In this document: positions 1 to 7,403 of the stretch, piece by piece
Layout: each line of letters begins with the position of its first letter
Position numbering within the stretch: the first letter of the stretch is position 1
Origin: Aestuariibacter salexigens DSM 15300
GTDB lineage: Bacteria > Pseudomonadota > Gammaproteobacteria > Enterobacterales > Alteromonadaceae
Direction of reading: 5' to 3'
Assembly (NCBI RefSeq): GCF_000429145.1
Contig: NZ_AUBH01000003.1
Location: 186,001 to 250,000 of the forward strand
Length of the DNA stretch: 64,000 nucleotides
The notes under the pieces: model-generated
What the model was told of the DNA's origin: nothing
Databases searched by the model: none
Seen by the model: the letters and a program-made list of their open reading frames with translations, nothing else
Position numbers and translations under genes: made by a program

Positions 1-1840
1 CATTGCAGGAAATGACACTGAGACTTTTTAAGAAGTCAAAGTCTCCGACTCGAGAGACCCAGTCGAATGTCGAACGATTTTGCTCAATTTCGGCATGAAA
101 ATCCGGTTTTATTCCTGCTCTGTAAAGAGCATCAAGAGCGGTTCCGCACGAAACAATTATTGCTCTGTCCTTGTATTCTAACAATGCTTCAATTGTGTAA
201 TCTAAAGATGGTCCATTACCCACAATGAATACCGGCGTCTCCTTTTGGACTTGAGTCAGATAACGTTCTGCATTATTCCTGAGATATGGCGTACACGCAG
301 CAAGACTTTTTAACGTGTGGGCGATACCGTAACGAGCGTGATCGAAATACTCCCCCATTGATATCACGACTTGAAGCTGCTCCCTCAGCTGACGGATCGC
401 GTCAGTTAATTTTGCATTGTAATAAGTTTGGAAGAAGAAGGTTTCGCTTAAGATATAAGGCCCAATAGAATAAAACTGAGAGAGAAGGTCGCGGAATAAA
501 TGAGTACCGTCATCACCAATATTTATGTACATCCTAAACTTTTTCTTATCGACACTTTTTAGGATTTTGCTCCAGTCTATAGAAAAAAGTGAACAGTAGA
601 AAAAATCTCTATTTGGCTCACAAATGAAAATATTTTGTACATCTCTTCCCAGTATGAGCTTCTCAATTTGATAGCCAACACCAACGCCAAACACGATAAT
701 GGCCTTGATAGAACCTTTGGGCAGCGCAGCCTCGCCCTCCTCATCAGAGTCTAATAACGCTTGAGTGGACTTCAGAAACTTATAATGCTCATAGTGTTTC
801 AGTTTTTCTCCCTCATAGGCAAGTACCAGACCGTCCTTATTCGGATTCTTGCAGAATTGCTGATAACTCAGATTACAGTCTTCTACAGGAGAATCCGAGT
901 ATAAAAAAACGTTATTCTTCGCATTGAAAACGTTTATTTCACCATTAGTACCAACAACAGGGAACCATTTTTGTGGAACGTACTCCTTAAATTCAGCGTG
1001 AATTTCTGGGAAGTACTTTTTGAAAGCTTTAAGGCTTTTTTCAAATCTTTTATTCTTATCAACCTCGCTGTACTCACTTTTATCATTTGGCGGCATCCAT
1101 CGAGTTATTGCATCCTCTACATAACTCTGATGAAGAGTTGAAAAACCCGTTTTTTTCAATTTTTCATAACTTAAATGAGTAAACTGCTTTGTTATAGAAT
1201 CGAAAACCGGATGGTTATAATGCTTGTAGATGCTATATGAAGAAATGCCAAATTGACTTTTCAACTTTTCAATATCCGATATAATATCCCTTCCATCTTT
1301 TCCCAACTGAAAAAAAATCTTTATCTGATTTTTATAAGCAAAATCAAGGATCTCTCTCCAGTTGTTCCCTAGAAAAGAACATCCGAAATATTGATACTCA
1401 GGTTCATAGATAATCACGATAGAAGGTGTCATTTCTTCAAGTAATGCATATATGTGCTGACCCAACCCGATTCCCATTATCACAAGAAGGTCAACTTTTT
1501 TAGTGTCGGCATCACAAACAACATCGCTTTCACTAAACCCTTGAGGACGCATATCTCTCAAAAATAGAGCAACGTGCTTCGCTATCTCCTCATCAGGATG
1601 TAGGCCATAAAGAGGTCGTCCAGTCCCGACATTAACAATATTTACTTGTTCAAACTTATTGATAAATAATGACAACTCTCTACTTTTCGAGTTTTCTAAA
1701 GAGTCAATGAGTGAAGGAATATAACGTTGAAAAGCATTTAAATTAATCTTCCTAAGCTTTTCAATCTGCTGAGCAAGTTTCAGGTCTAATCTTTGCTGTT
1801 CTTCTTCATCTGCTAGATGTGAGCTAATGCTATTCAACAT
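1..1840 (-). CDS. maf: Motility-associated glycosyltransferase, Maf / DUF115 (MptE-like) family, 3' end outside the window
   Basis: I read this frame base by base from ATG 1838-1840 to the window edge. It stays open for 613 codons with no stop, so the C-terminus is missing. Seen: a first nucleotide-binding-like module with MGIGLG near residues 122-127, then a YEPEY motif. A second module carries GVGVGYQIE near residue 380, followed by CEPN. A third has the family signature GNGPSLD near residue 541 and KPDFHAEIE near 578. Known: Maf proteins transfer nonulosonic acids (pseudaminic or legionaminic acid) to flagellin Ser/Thr in the cytoplasm, before secretion. The start overlaps the fliT-like stop by 11 bp, which places the gene at the end of the flaG-fliD-fliS-fliT unit. 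The stretch looks more A+T-rich than the hook genes, as glycosylation genes often do. Family call is firm; the sugar donor is unknown. Confidence 0.88.
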   Translation of the reverse strand, partial: MLNSISSHLADEEEQQRLDLKLAQQIEKLRKINLNAFQRYIPSLIDSLENSKSRELSLFINKFEQVNIVNVGTGRPLYGLHPDEEIAKHVALFLRDMRPQGFSESDVVCDADTKKVDLLVIMGIGLGQHIYALLEEMTPSIVIIYEPEYQYFGCSFLGNNWREILDFAYKNQIKIFFQLGKDGRDIISDIEKLKSQFGISSYSIYKHYNHPVFDSITKQFTHLSYEKLKKTGFSTLHQSYVEDAITRWMPPNDKSEYSEVDKNKRFEKSLKAFKKYFPEIHAEFKEYVPQKWFPVVGTNGEINVFNAKNNVFLYSDSPVEDCNLSYQQFCKNPNKDGLVLAYEGEKLKHYEHYKFLKSTQALLDSDEEGEAALPKGSIKAIIVFGVGVGYQIEKLILGRDVQNIFICEPNRDFFYCSLFSIDWSKILKSVDKKKFRMYINIGDDGTHLFRDLLSQFYSIGPYILSETFFFQTYYNAKLTDAIRQLREQLQVVISMGEYFDHARYGIAHTLKSLAACTPYLRNNAERYLTQVQKETPVFIVGNGPSLDYTIEALLEYKDRAIIVSCGTALDALYRAGIKPDFHAEIEQNRSTFDWVSRVGDFDFLKSLSVISCN

Positions 1841-2159
1841 TTTTTTTCTTATATTTTTCTACTGCTTTGCGGCCCTTTATGAGGTCGTAAATTTTGGAAA
1901 GTGATTCTTTACGCAAGGAACATACCACCTCAGTGATTTTTTTGTTTGTTATTAGCTCACATTTTACGAAGTCTTTGCACTCAACGTCGTCGACTGCAGC
2001 AAGGTAAGTTTTGATGAAATCGTCACGTTCAGTAACGACAGCTAAAAGTTTCGCTTCGTCCAGCACATCAGCATCGAGCAATGAGAGCAACTCGCTATTT
2101 AGCGTCCGAAGCGTATCAGGAGTGTGAGGGTGGTTCAGCTGAAGATTTCTGGAATTCAC
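1830..2159 (-). CDS. fliT: FliT-like flagellar protein (putative FliD chaperone)
   Basis: A 109-residue protein, largely helical and charged, ending in the lysine-rich tail YKKKNVE. Its ATG overlaps the fliS stop by 4 bp and its end overlaps the maf start by 11 bp, so translation is probably coupled. FliT is the export chaperone of the filament cap FliD, and is usually a small helical protein encoded right after fliS. The sequence is too divergent for recognition by eye, so the assignment rests on size, composition and position. It could be another lineage-specific flagellar accessory protein. Confidence 0.6.
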   Translation of the reverse strand: MNSRNLQLNHPHTPDTLRTLNSELLSLLDADVLDEAKLLAVVTERDDFIKTYLAAVDDVECKDFVKCELITNKKITEVVCSLRKESLSKIYDLIKGRKAVEKYKKKNVE

Positions 2160-2587
2160 ACAGCGGCTTGCTTTCTCTGCCTTTGGGCTTCATAGGCTTG
2201 TTGCTTTGCGTCCTCAGGAATTTGCTCCCAAGCATGTTTTATTGGTGATAATAGATTAATAACTTCATCCATTATGTTCAAGTTATTCTGAATGCTAGCA
2301 TCTGTAAGACGCTGTATCATATAATCGTAAAGTGCAAACAAGTTATCTGTTACTTCACTTTCAACTTCAAAGTCCAATGTATCTCTGAGATTCATAAGGA
2401 TAGCCGAAGCTCTTGACATATGCTCGGCTTTTGTCTCAAAGTCTTTTCGCTCAATGCAGCCTTTTGCGTAGGCCATACGGTCGAGTGCGCCTTGCATCAA
2501 CATGAGCGTGAGTTTATGCGGATCGGCAGAGGCTATCTGCTGCTTGAGGTTGCCGTTTTTGTAAGCCTGAATACCTTTTAATGACAT
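2156..2587 (-). CDS. fliS: Flagellin export chaperone FliS
   Basis: A 143-residue protein of normal FliS length. Seen: N-terminal QAYKNGNLKQQIASADPHKLTLMLMQGALDRM, the typical FliS opening (Y..., then PhkL..mL..GaL), and FALYDYMIQRLTDA further on, which matches the fourth helix region. FliS binds the disordered C-terminus of flagellin in the cytoplasm, prevents early polymerisation and delivers it to the export gate. The gene lies 15 bp after fliD and overlaps fliT by 4 bp. The C-terminal tail is rich in Gln, Arg and Ala. Confidence 0.95.
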   Translation of the reverse strand: MSLKGIQAYKNGNLKQQIASADPHKLTLMLMQGALDRMAYAKGCIERKDFETKAEHMSRASAILMNLRDTLDFEVESEVTDNLFALYDYMIQRLTDASIQNNLNIMDEVINLLSPIKHAWEQIPEDAKQQAYEAQRQRKQAAV

Positions 2588-2602
2588 GGAATTATCGTCC
2601 TC

Positions 2603-4048
2603 TTACAAACCATTTAATGAAGCGAAAAGCGCGTTACCGGTCTGGTTTAACCTTGCTACCGTTTGGTCTAAGTTGGTGTATTTATCTTTTAATAACTGTT
2701 CATAACTCAACATACGAAGCTCAAACTGTTCTCGTTCTGAGGCGAGTTGATCTTTGTCGTCTTTGGCAGAACGTTCTCGCACAGACAATATGCCACTGAA
2801 CCGAGTAAACTCTCGTACGTATTCATAAAGGCGTGAAGCGATTCCTTTATCATTGTCCGTGAAAAGTGCGGCAACATCATCGAAGTTATCTTCTAGCGCG
2901 TCTTTGAGTCGAGATTCACCCGTTCCGAGTCCAAAATCTGTATTGCTGATTTCAAGTTCACCGTCCGAGTTTAATTCAACACCAATAGCGAACAAACTGC
3001 CCAGCGCAGAGTTGTCATTGCTAGAACTGATAATATTCGCTAAACCGGACTGGATTCCCCTAACGAGCGAATCACCCGCTAATACACCATCCTCTTCAAG
3101 TTCTGTCGTACCGTATCGCGTTAAACTGGCGATTTCTTTAGACAAGCTATTGAAGTCGTCAACGAAATCGCGGATTTTTTTATCTAATCCTTCTTTATCA
3201 AAACCGATACTAAGCGTGGACGTTTCGTAATTATTGCCGTCCGGTGCTAACACCCCGTTTGCGCCCTGAATGGAAATATCTTGCGCTTCGAAAGAAACAT
3301 TTTCGATAGTGTTTTCAAAGGTATTGGTCTCGCTTTCCACAACGATACCGTCAATGATGGCTTGCGCATTCTGCGCGTTTTTCGCAGTAGTAAGATTGGT
3401 CGATACCGGATCCAGAGCAGCATTATCGTTCGTAACCGATAAATCGTTGCCAGTGCCAGTAGTTGAAGACGTAAAAACAAGCTTAGCCCCGCCACCAACA
3501 GTGCCAGTGTTAATGATACTGGCGTTTACGCCAAAGTTATCGGTCGCGTTATTCACCGCATTGCGAACTTGCTGTAGTGTCATGCCTTCTGTCACGGCGA
3601 TAGAAAAGGTATCACCTGTCGCACCGATAGAGAAAGTAAGGTTACCATTTCCGTCGCCCGTACTGAGCACTTCTGATGTATTACTGGCAAACGCGCCATC
3701 TGCAGTTTCAAAGCGACTACCACTTGCAAGCTTGGTTACGGCAATCTCATAGTCGCCTTTTACCGCGCTATTAGAGGCTTCGGCGGTAAACGGTTCGGTA
3801 TTTTCATCGGGGTTAGTAATGGTCGGTTCACGACCCTGTAGGTTCGAATCGTTTCTGAGTTCGTCCACGGAATCAAGAAAGTCTTCTAATTTCGACTTGA
3901 GCTTGCCTAGCCCAGATATCGTGTTATCAAGTGTTTCCTCTCGCGCGTTCAGACGATCTTCCTTGGGCTTTCTCTCTGCCTGAATGAGCTGAGTGACCAG
4001 GTCATCTAACGCGAGCCCTGATCCAACACCTAATGACTGAATGGTCAT
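2603..4048 (-). CDS. fliD: Flagellar filament cap protein FliD (hook-associated protein 2)
   Basis: A 481-residue protein beginning MTIQSLGVGSGLALDDLVTQL, the FliD N-terminal D0 signature. Residues about 30-80 are helical and heptad-like. The middle (about 90-270) is Thr/Ser/Gly-rich, with variable D2-D3 material. The C-terminal 100 residues are charged coiled coil ending in NALFASLNGL. FliD caps the growing filament and directs flagellin folding at the distal end. It starts 21 bp after flaG and is followed by fliS. Length is typical for polar flagella of Vibrio and Alteromonas. Confidence 0.95.
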   Translation of the reverse strand: MTIQSLGVGSGLALDDLVTQLIQAERKPKEDRLNAREETLDNTISGLGKLKSKLEDFLDSVDELRNDSNLQGREPTITNPDENTEPFTAEASNSAVKGDYEIAVTKLASGSRFETADGAFASNTSEVLSTGDGNGNLTFSIGATGDTFSIAVTEGMTLQQVRNAVNNATDNFGVNASIINTGTVGGGAKLVFTSSTTGTGNDLSVTNDNAALDPVSTNLTTAKNAQNAQAIIDGIVVESETNTFENTIENVSFEAQDISIQGANGVLAPDGNNYETSTLSIGFDKEGLDKKIRDFVDDFNSLSKEIASLTRYGTTELEEDGVLAGDSLVRGIQSGLANIISSSNDNSALGSLFAIGVELNSDGELEISNTDFGLGTGESRLKDALEDNFDDVAALFTDNDKGIASRLYEYVREFTRFSGILSVRERSAKDDKDQLASEREQFELRMLSYEQLLKDKYTNLDQTVARLNQTGNALFASLNGL

Positions 4049-4069
4049 GACGAACCCCTACAATAATAA

Positions 4070-4501
4070 TTACGCTTGTCGGTTAAACAGTACTCCCACT
4101 GCTGCACCAACATCCGACTGCAACTCTTTAATCCGTTCAGATAAGGCCAACACTTCTTCTGAAGGTATTTGTCTTATCACCTCACCGGATTCAGAGTCGG
4201 TCACTTTAACCACTGAGCGGCGGCTGTCCTCATCTATTGAAAACGAAAGCTGCCTGTTCTGTGCTTGAACAAAGTCGCTTATATCTGCCACGGCCGTTTC
4301 AATTTCGCCGTCAGAAACATTACGCTCTGTTACTATATCGGCTACATTTTGCGGGCCTTGACTACTTTTTTGCTCATTATTGTCGCCAGTCTGAGCAGTC
4401 ATCTTTTCAGGCTGCTCACTTCGCGAAGTATTCTGCGACGCATTTTGCGCTGCCACTTGCGCTGCAACATTCTGGCCAATCTGTGAAAAATCTATGTCCA
4501 T
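4070..4501 (-). CDS. flaG: Flagellar protein FlaG
   Basis: A 143-residue protein. The N-terminal half is Gln/Asn/Ser-rich and low-complexity. The C-terminal half carries the FlaG domain: LSFSIDEDSRRSVVKVTDSESGEVIRQIPSEEVLALSERI, with the diagnostic IRQIPSEE motif at about residues 108-115. FlaG affects filament length in polar flagella, and mutants elsewhere make longer filaments. It sits between flagellin 1 and fliD. A hairpin at 4525-4554 separates it from flagellin 1, so flaG-fliD-fliS-fliT may be transcribed partly by read-through. Confidence 0.93.
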   Translation of the reverse strand: MDIDFSQIGQNVAAQVAAQNASQNTSRSEQPEKMTAQTGDNNEQKSSQGPQNVADIVTERNVSDGEIETAVADISDFVQAQNRQLSFSIDEDSRRSVVKVTDSESGEVIRQIPSEEVLALSERIKELQSDVGAAVGVLFNRQA

Positions 4502-4524
4502 CTTTCACCTCCACTAAAACGAGC

Positions 4525-4554
4525 GGATGGCTACCAATAGTATAGTAGCCATCC
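4525..4554 (-). terminator. Stem-loop between flagellin 1 and flaG
   Basis: GGATGGCTAC (4525-4534) and GTAGCCATCC (4545-4554) form a perfect 10-bp stem with a 10-nt loop. On the minus strand it is followed by GCTCGTTTTAG, so the U-tract is short. It lies 46 bp after the flagellin 1 stop, next to a second small inverted repeat (AACCTCttttGAGGTT, 4570-4585). Probably a leaky terminator or a 3'-end stabilising structure for the flagellin 1 message. Confidence 0.5.
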
Positions 4555-4599
4555 AATAGCATAGTTAACCTCTTTTGAGGTTGTCACGCGTTATTGAAC

Positions 4600-5424
4600 T
4601 TATCCAAGCAATGACAACGCCGACTGTGGACGCTGGTTAGCCTGACTTAATACGGACAGTGACGCCTGCTGAACGATCTGGTTACGGGTCAGTTCAGCCG
4701 TTTCTGTTGCGAAGTCAGTGTCACGGATCTGCGAACGTGCACCCGCTACGTTTTCAGCAACGTTGCTTAAGTTACGGATGGTTGACTGGAACCGGTTCTG
4801 CAATGCACCAAGTTCAGCACGCTGCGCACCGACTGCAGAAATAGCGGTATCAATTGTTGCCAGAGCGGCACTTGCACCGCCAGCGGTAGAAATATCAACG
4901 GTACCTACAGACAAACCAGAAGCACCAAAGCCACCCGGACGCGATAGATTTACAGAAATGTTCTGGTTAGCATTTGCACCAACCAGGAATTTTGCAGAAT
5001 AACTACCGGTAAGAATGTCTGTGCCACCAAACTGAGTATCAGTACCAATTCTTGACAGTTCAGAAACTAGTGCGTCCACTTCCTGTTGGAGAGCCGTCCG
5101 GTCAGCAGAACTGTTAATTCCATTCTGTGACTGCACGGCCAGTTGGCGAATACGCTGCAGCGAACTGGTAGTTTCCGATAATGCACCTTCAGCAGTTTGC
5201 ACCAGTGAAATTGCATCATTAGCGTTTCTAACCGCCTGATTCAAACCCTGGAACTGTGTTGTCAAACGATCAGAGATTTGCAGACCAGCGGCATCATCCG
5301 CAGCACGGTTGATACGGAAGCCAGATGACAATCTCTCGAAAGATGTATTTAATGCTTGTCCTGAATTAAACAGCTGACGCTGCGCATTCAATGACGAAAC
5401 ATTAGTGTTTACAAATAAAGACAT
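4600..5424 (-). CDS. fliC: Flagellin 1
   Basis: Polar-type flagellin of 274 residues. N-terminal D0/D1: [19 protein letters not shown], then [21 protein letters not shown]-terminal D0: [37 protein letters not shown]. The variable centre is short. An upstream in-frame extension to 5505 exists, but ATG 5422-5424 is the real start: AGGAGG lies 6-7 bp before it and the flagellin N-terminus begins there. A sigma-28-type promoter lies at 5620-5646, giving a leader of about 190 nt. It closely resembles flagellin 4, not its neighbour flagellin 2. Confidence 0.96.
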   Translation of the reverse strand: MSLFVNTNVSSLNAQRQLFNSGQALNTSFERLSSGFRINRAADDAAGLQISDRLTTQFQGLNQAVRNANDAISLVQTAEGALSETTSSLQRIRQLAVQSQNGINSSADRTALQQEVDALVSELSRIGTDTQFGGTDILTGSYSAKFLVGANANQNISVNLSRPGGFGASGLSVGTVDISTAGGASAALATIDTAISAVGAQRAELGALQNRFQSTIRNLSNVAENVAGARSQIRDTDFATETAELTRNQIVQQASLSVLSQANQRPQSALSLLG

Positions 5425-5619
5425 AATATACCTCCTGAGAACTGACTCTGGCTTCTTAACACCATCGAGCAGTTCGCCTCTTTTCAACGTCAGTGGCATG
5501 ACCACGTCGGTTGCCTCATTTTTTGAAGACCGGCACCTCTACCTGACTTCAAAGTCGACCCCGTCGCTTGCGCTCTCACACGCTGTAAAAGCAACGGATA
5601 AAATTCCTCTCAGCTAAAG

Positions 5620-5646
5620 GTATCGACAGCGACTAAACAATCTTTA
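5620..5646 (-). promoter_or_regulatory. Sigma-28 (FliA) promoter of flagellin 1
   Basis: On the minus strand TAAA, 15 bases, then GTCGATAC. This matches the FliA consensus TAAA-N15-GCCGATAA at 10 of 12 positions. Position and orientation fit flagellin 1 (start 5424). The same arrangement is found before flagellin 4 and flgM, which supports the call. Confidence 0.8.
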
Positions 5647-5848
5647 GAATTTTTTTTAATTTTTTTAGAAAAACATTTCGTCAACGAATTGACGCAATGC
5701 GGGCAGTGATGCAAAGCATAAAGATAAAGGGGTTCGTCGGTAACGGATACGAGTAGCAAGATGACTTGGCGGATATTTGACGGCGGAAAATAAATTTAAA
5801 ATATTGGCACGCAAAATGCTTTACTTTCTGTGCGTAAACGGCGAGCAT

Positions 5849-5876
5849 AAAAAAGGCCGGGTCAAATGACCCGACC
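5849..5876 (-). terminator. Intrinsic terminator of flagellin 2
   Basis: On the minus strand GGTCGGGTCA-TT-TGACCCGGCC is followed by six T. The stem has 10 pairs including one G-U. It lies about 215 bp after the flagellin 2 stop, giving that message a long structured trailer. Confidence 0.85.
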
Positions 5877-5881
5877 AACTT

Positions 5882-5902
5882 GCTCACGTTAGGAGAACGA
5901 GC
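5882..5902 (-). other. 3'-UTR hairpin of flagellin 2 with a loop complementary to the flagellin Shine-Dalgarno region
   Basis: GCTC (5882-5885) pairs with GAGC (5899-5902). The loop, read in the mRNA, is GTTCTCCTAACGT. Its TTCTCCTAAC (5888-5897) is the exact reverse complement of GTTAGGAGAA in the flagellin 2 leader (6924-6933), which contains the ribosome-binding site. A sister hairpin lies at 8493-8518 in the flagellin 4 trailer. Function is inferred, not known. Confidence 0.45.
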
Positions 5903-6091
5903 AAATAAAGTTTCTGTCCGGCTGGCAGGGTTGCAGAATGAATACTGGCCTCTCAACCATACTTCTACACTCTCGGCCTTGTTAGTCGGCGTTTTCCCTC
6001 TCGCCATAGTATAACGCCTTCCCTGGCGTTGGCACCCTACATTTTTGCAGGGTCTTGGGTCGGCCTCTCATCTCCTACCCTCTAGATTTCA

Positions 6092-6919
6092 TTATCCTTG
6101 TAATAGTTGCAGTGCTGACTGTGGACGCTGATTTGCCTGTCCCAAGACAGTAATACTCGCCTGCTGTATGATCTGCCAGCGGGTTAATTCTGCCGTTTCA
6201 ACGGCAAAGTCCGTGTCACGTATGCGCGATCTTGCCGCCGATACGTTCTCGGAGATACTGCTCAGGTTTCGAATTGTTGATTGGAATCGATTTTGAACAG
6301 CACCTAAGTCGGCTCGTTTGGCATCAATTACGGAGATTGCCTCAGACACCGCCACCATCGCGGCAGATGCTTGCCCAACCGTTGCAACCGAGAGATCGGC
6401 AATGCTGAGGCCTGACGCACCAAAACCGCCGGCGCGAGAAATATTCACACTAATCGTTTGTCCCGGATTAGCACCAACCAAGAAGGCTGAGCTGTATCCC
6501 CCAGTAAGCACATCAACGCCACCAAATTGGGTAGTTGAGGCAATACGGCTGATTTCGGATTTAAGCGCCGCAACCTCCTTCTGCAAAGCTAACCGGTCTG
6601 TTGACCCATTAATGCCGTTCTGAGCCTGCACGGCGAGCACTCTTATACGTTGCAGGGCATTGGTCGTCTCCGCCAGCGCACCTTCTACGGTTTGCGCCAA
6701 TGAAATACCATCGTTGGCATTTCTAACCGCCATGTTTAGACCATTGATTTGCGTTGTCAGACGGTTTGATATCTGCAGACCCGCCGCGTCATCTTTAGCA
6801 CCATTGATACGAAAACCGGAGGACAATCGCTCAAAGGCGGTACTTAAATTGTTATTAGAGGTAAATAATTGCCGCGTTGCATTCAACGACGACACATTGG
6901 TATTAACGAATAAACTCAT
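6092..6919 (-). CDS. fliC: Flagellin 2
   Basis: A 275-residue flagellin with complete N- and C-terminal D0/D1 domains ([19 protein letters not shown] ... [14 protein letters not shown]). It is a near twin of flagellin 3 and clearly different from flagellins 1 and 4. Odd point: the normally conserved Asn of LTRNQI is Trp here ([11 protein letters not shown]). AGGAGA lies 5-6 bp before the ATG. No sigma-28 site is visible upstream. Instead a palindromic sigma-54-like element lies at 6990-7006. A stem-loop CGGCA/TGCCG (6940-6965) with an A-rich loop precedes the ribosome site. Confidence 0.95.
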   Translation of the reverse strand: MSLFVNTNVSSLNATRQLFTSNNNLSTAFERLSSGFRINGAKDDAAGLQISNRLTTQINGLNMAVRNANDGISLAQTVEGALAETTNALQRIRVLAVQAQNGINGSTDRLALQKEVAALKSEISRIASTTQFGGVDVLTGGYSSAFLVGANPGQTISVNISRAGGFGASGLSIADLSVATVGQASAAMVAVSEAISVIDAKRADLGAVQNRFQSTIRNLSSISENVSAARSRIRDTDFAVETAELTRWQIIQQASITVLGQANQRPQSALQLLQG

Positions 6920-6989
6920 ATCATTCTCCTAACCAGCTGCGGCAAGTTATTATTTTTGTATGCCGTTCACTGCGTCATTAACATTAAGT

Positions 6990-7006
6990 TGGCACGATAC
7001 GTGCTA
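6990..7006. promoter_or_regulatory. Palindromic sigma-54-like element before flagellin 2
   Basis: Plus strand: TGGCACG-ATAC-GTGC (6990-7004), a perfect -24 block with one mismatch in the -12 block (TTGC expected). Minus strand: TAGCACG-TATC-GTGC (6992-7006), one mismatch in each block. Spacing of the -24 and -12 blocks is correct in both directions. The minus reading would give flagellin 2 a leader of about 60 nt. The plus reading would fire into the spacer towards the terminator at 7281-7330. It could also be an operator palindrome. Confidence 0.45.
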
Positions 7007-7130
7007 ACCCTATTGTGCTAGTCAGGATTCTGACTGGTAGTTTTGCTGAGGCACGTTGCCGGCAAACGCTATACTAGAGTGGGCGAAAGCTCGAGCCGAC
7101 GAGCGGAATTGATGGCCAAACCTCAATACC

Positions 7131-7148
7131 TCTCACTACCTCCTGGCG
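7131..7148. repeat. 18-bp flagellin-spacer repeat, copy 1
   Basis: TCTCACTACCTCCTGGCG, identical to 8553-8570. A weaker relative (AACGCCAGG, minus strand) lies near 6020-6030 in the flagellin 2 trailer. The copies sit at different distances from the flagellin stops (256 and 27 bp), so they look like remnants of duplicated spacer DNA. Confidence 0.7.
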
Positions 7149-7268
7149 TTAGTTCCGTCAGTCGGCTGTTATCATGCAAAAAGGCCTGAGCGCTTATATT
7201 GCACGATAACAAAAAAGCCTGGTTCGCTGCGTTATAGCTTTATTGTCGTAACCTGTCTTGTGCTAAAA

Positions 7269-7385
7269 CTTGTCGTTCTCTCGGTCGGTTGCAGCCTGCC
7301 CCCACATTTTGCAATCCGACCGATTTTTTTATCTTGTCATTTCTCTCAGCTCACAGCCTGCCCCACAGAGTTGCGTCTGATTTTT
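7269..7385. repeat. Degenerate tandem repeat (two units of about 55-62 bp)
   Basis: Unit A (7269-7330) and unit B (7333-7385) share the order CTTGTC-N-TT, CTCTC, CAGCCTGCCCC, ACA, TTGC and a T-run. Unit A forms a 13-bp stem; unit B has lost most of the pairing. A still weaker relative (CCCTACATTTTTGCAGG) appears near 6035-6053. Confidence 0.55.
7281..7330 (+). terminator. Orphan plus-strand intrinsic terminator
   Basis: TCGGTCGGTTGCA (7281-7293) pairs with TGCAA-T-CCGACCGA (7310-7323), 13 pairs with one bulged T, and is followed by seven T (7324-7330). The U-tract exists only on the plus strand, yet all nearby genes are on the minus strand. It would end a plus-strand transcript from the spacer. 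Confidence 0.65.
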
Positions 7386-7403
7386 CATTGTTACCTCAGT
7401 CTG

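Larger units (their letters stand above)
5425..6091. other. 667-bp spacer between flagellins 1 and 2
   Basis: No convincing gene. In minus-strand order it holds the flagellin 2 trailer and then the flagellin 1 promoter and leader. The trailer has the hairpin CCCTGCA/TGTAGGG near 6035-6053, the GCTC/GAGC hairpin at 5882-5902, and the terminator at 5849-5876. The sigma-28 site is at 5620-5646, followed by a leader of about 190 nt. A 108-codon open frame (5681-6007) spans the terminator and shows no ribosome site or family resemblance. Confidence 0.7.
6920..7403. other. 484-bp spacer between flagellins 2 and 3
   Basis: No open frame worth calling. It contains the flagellin 2 leader with a stem-loop (6940-6965), the palindromic sigma-54-like site (6990-7006), and an inverted repeat CTAGTCAG/CTGACTGG (7018-7037). 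It also holds the 18-bp repeat at 7131-7148, a pair of ~55-62-bp degenerate direct repeats (7269-7330 and 7333-7385), and a strong plus-strand terminator (7281-7330). Confidence 0.7.

Noticed and set aside
286-468. 60-codon plus-strand frame
   Set aside because: It lies inside the well-supported maf gene on the other strand and has no ribosome site.
2853-3752. Plus-strand frames of 125 and 160 codons across fliD
   Set aside because: Antisense shadows of fliD with compositional bias only; no ribosome site or domain.
5425-5505. 27-residue N-terminal extension of flagellin 1
   Set aside because: Flagellins start at MSLFVNT; AGGAGG sits just before that ATG.
5681-6007. 108-codon minus-strand open frame between flagellins 1 and 2
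   Set aside because: It spans the flagellin 2 terminator and trailer hairpin, lacks a ribosome site, and shows no family pattern.
7018-7037. CTAGTCAG/CTGACTGG inverted repeat as flagellin 3 terminator
   Set aside because: No T-run on the minus strand, and too far (about 370 bp) from the flagellin 3 stop.
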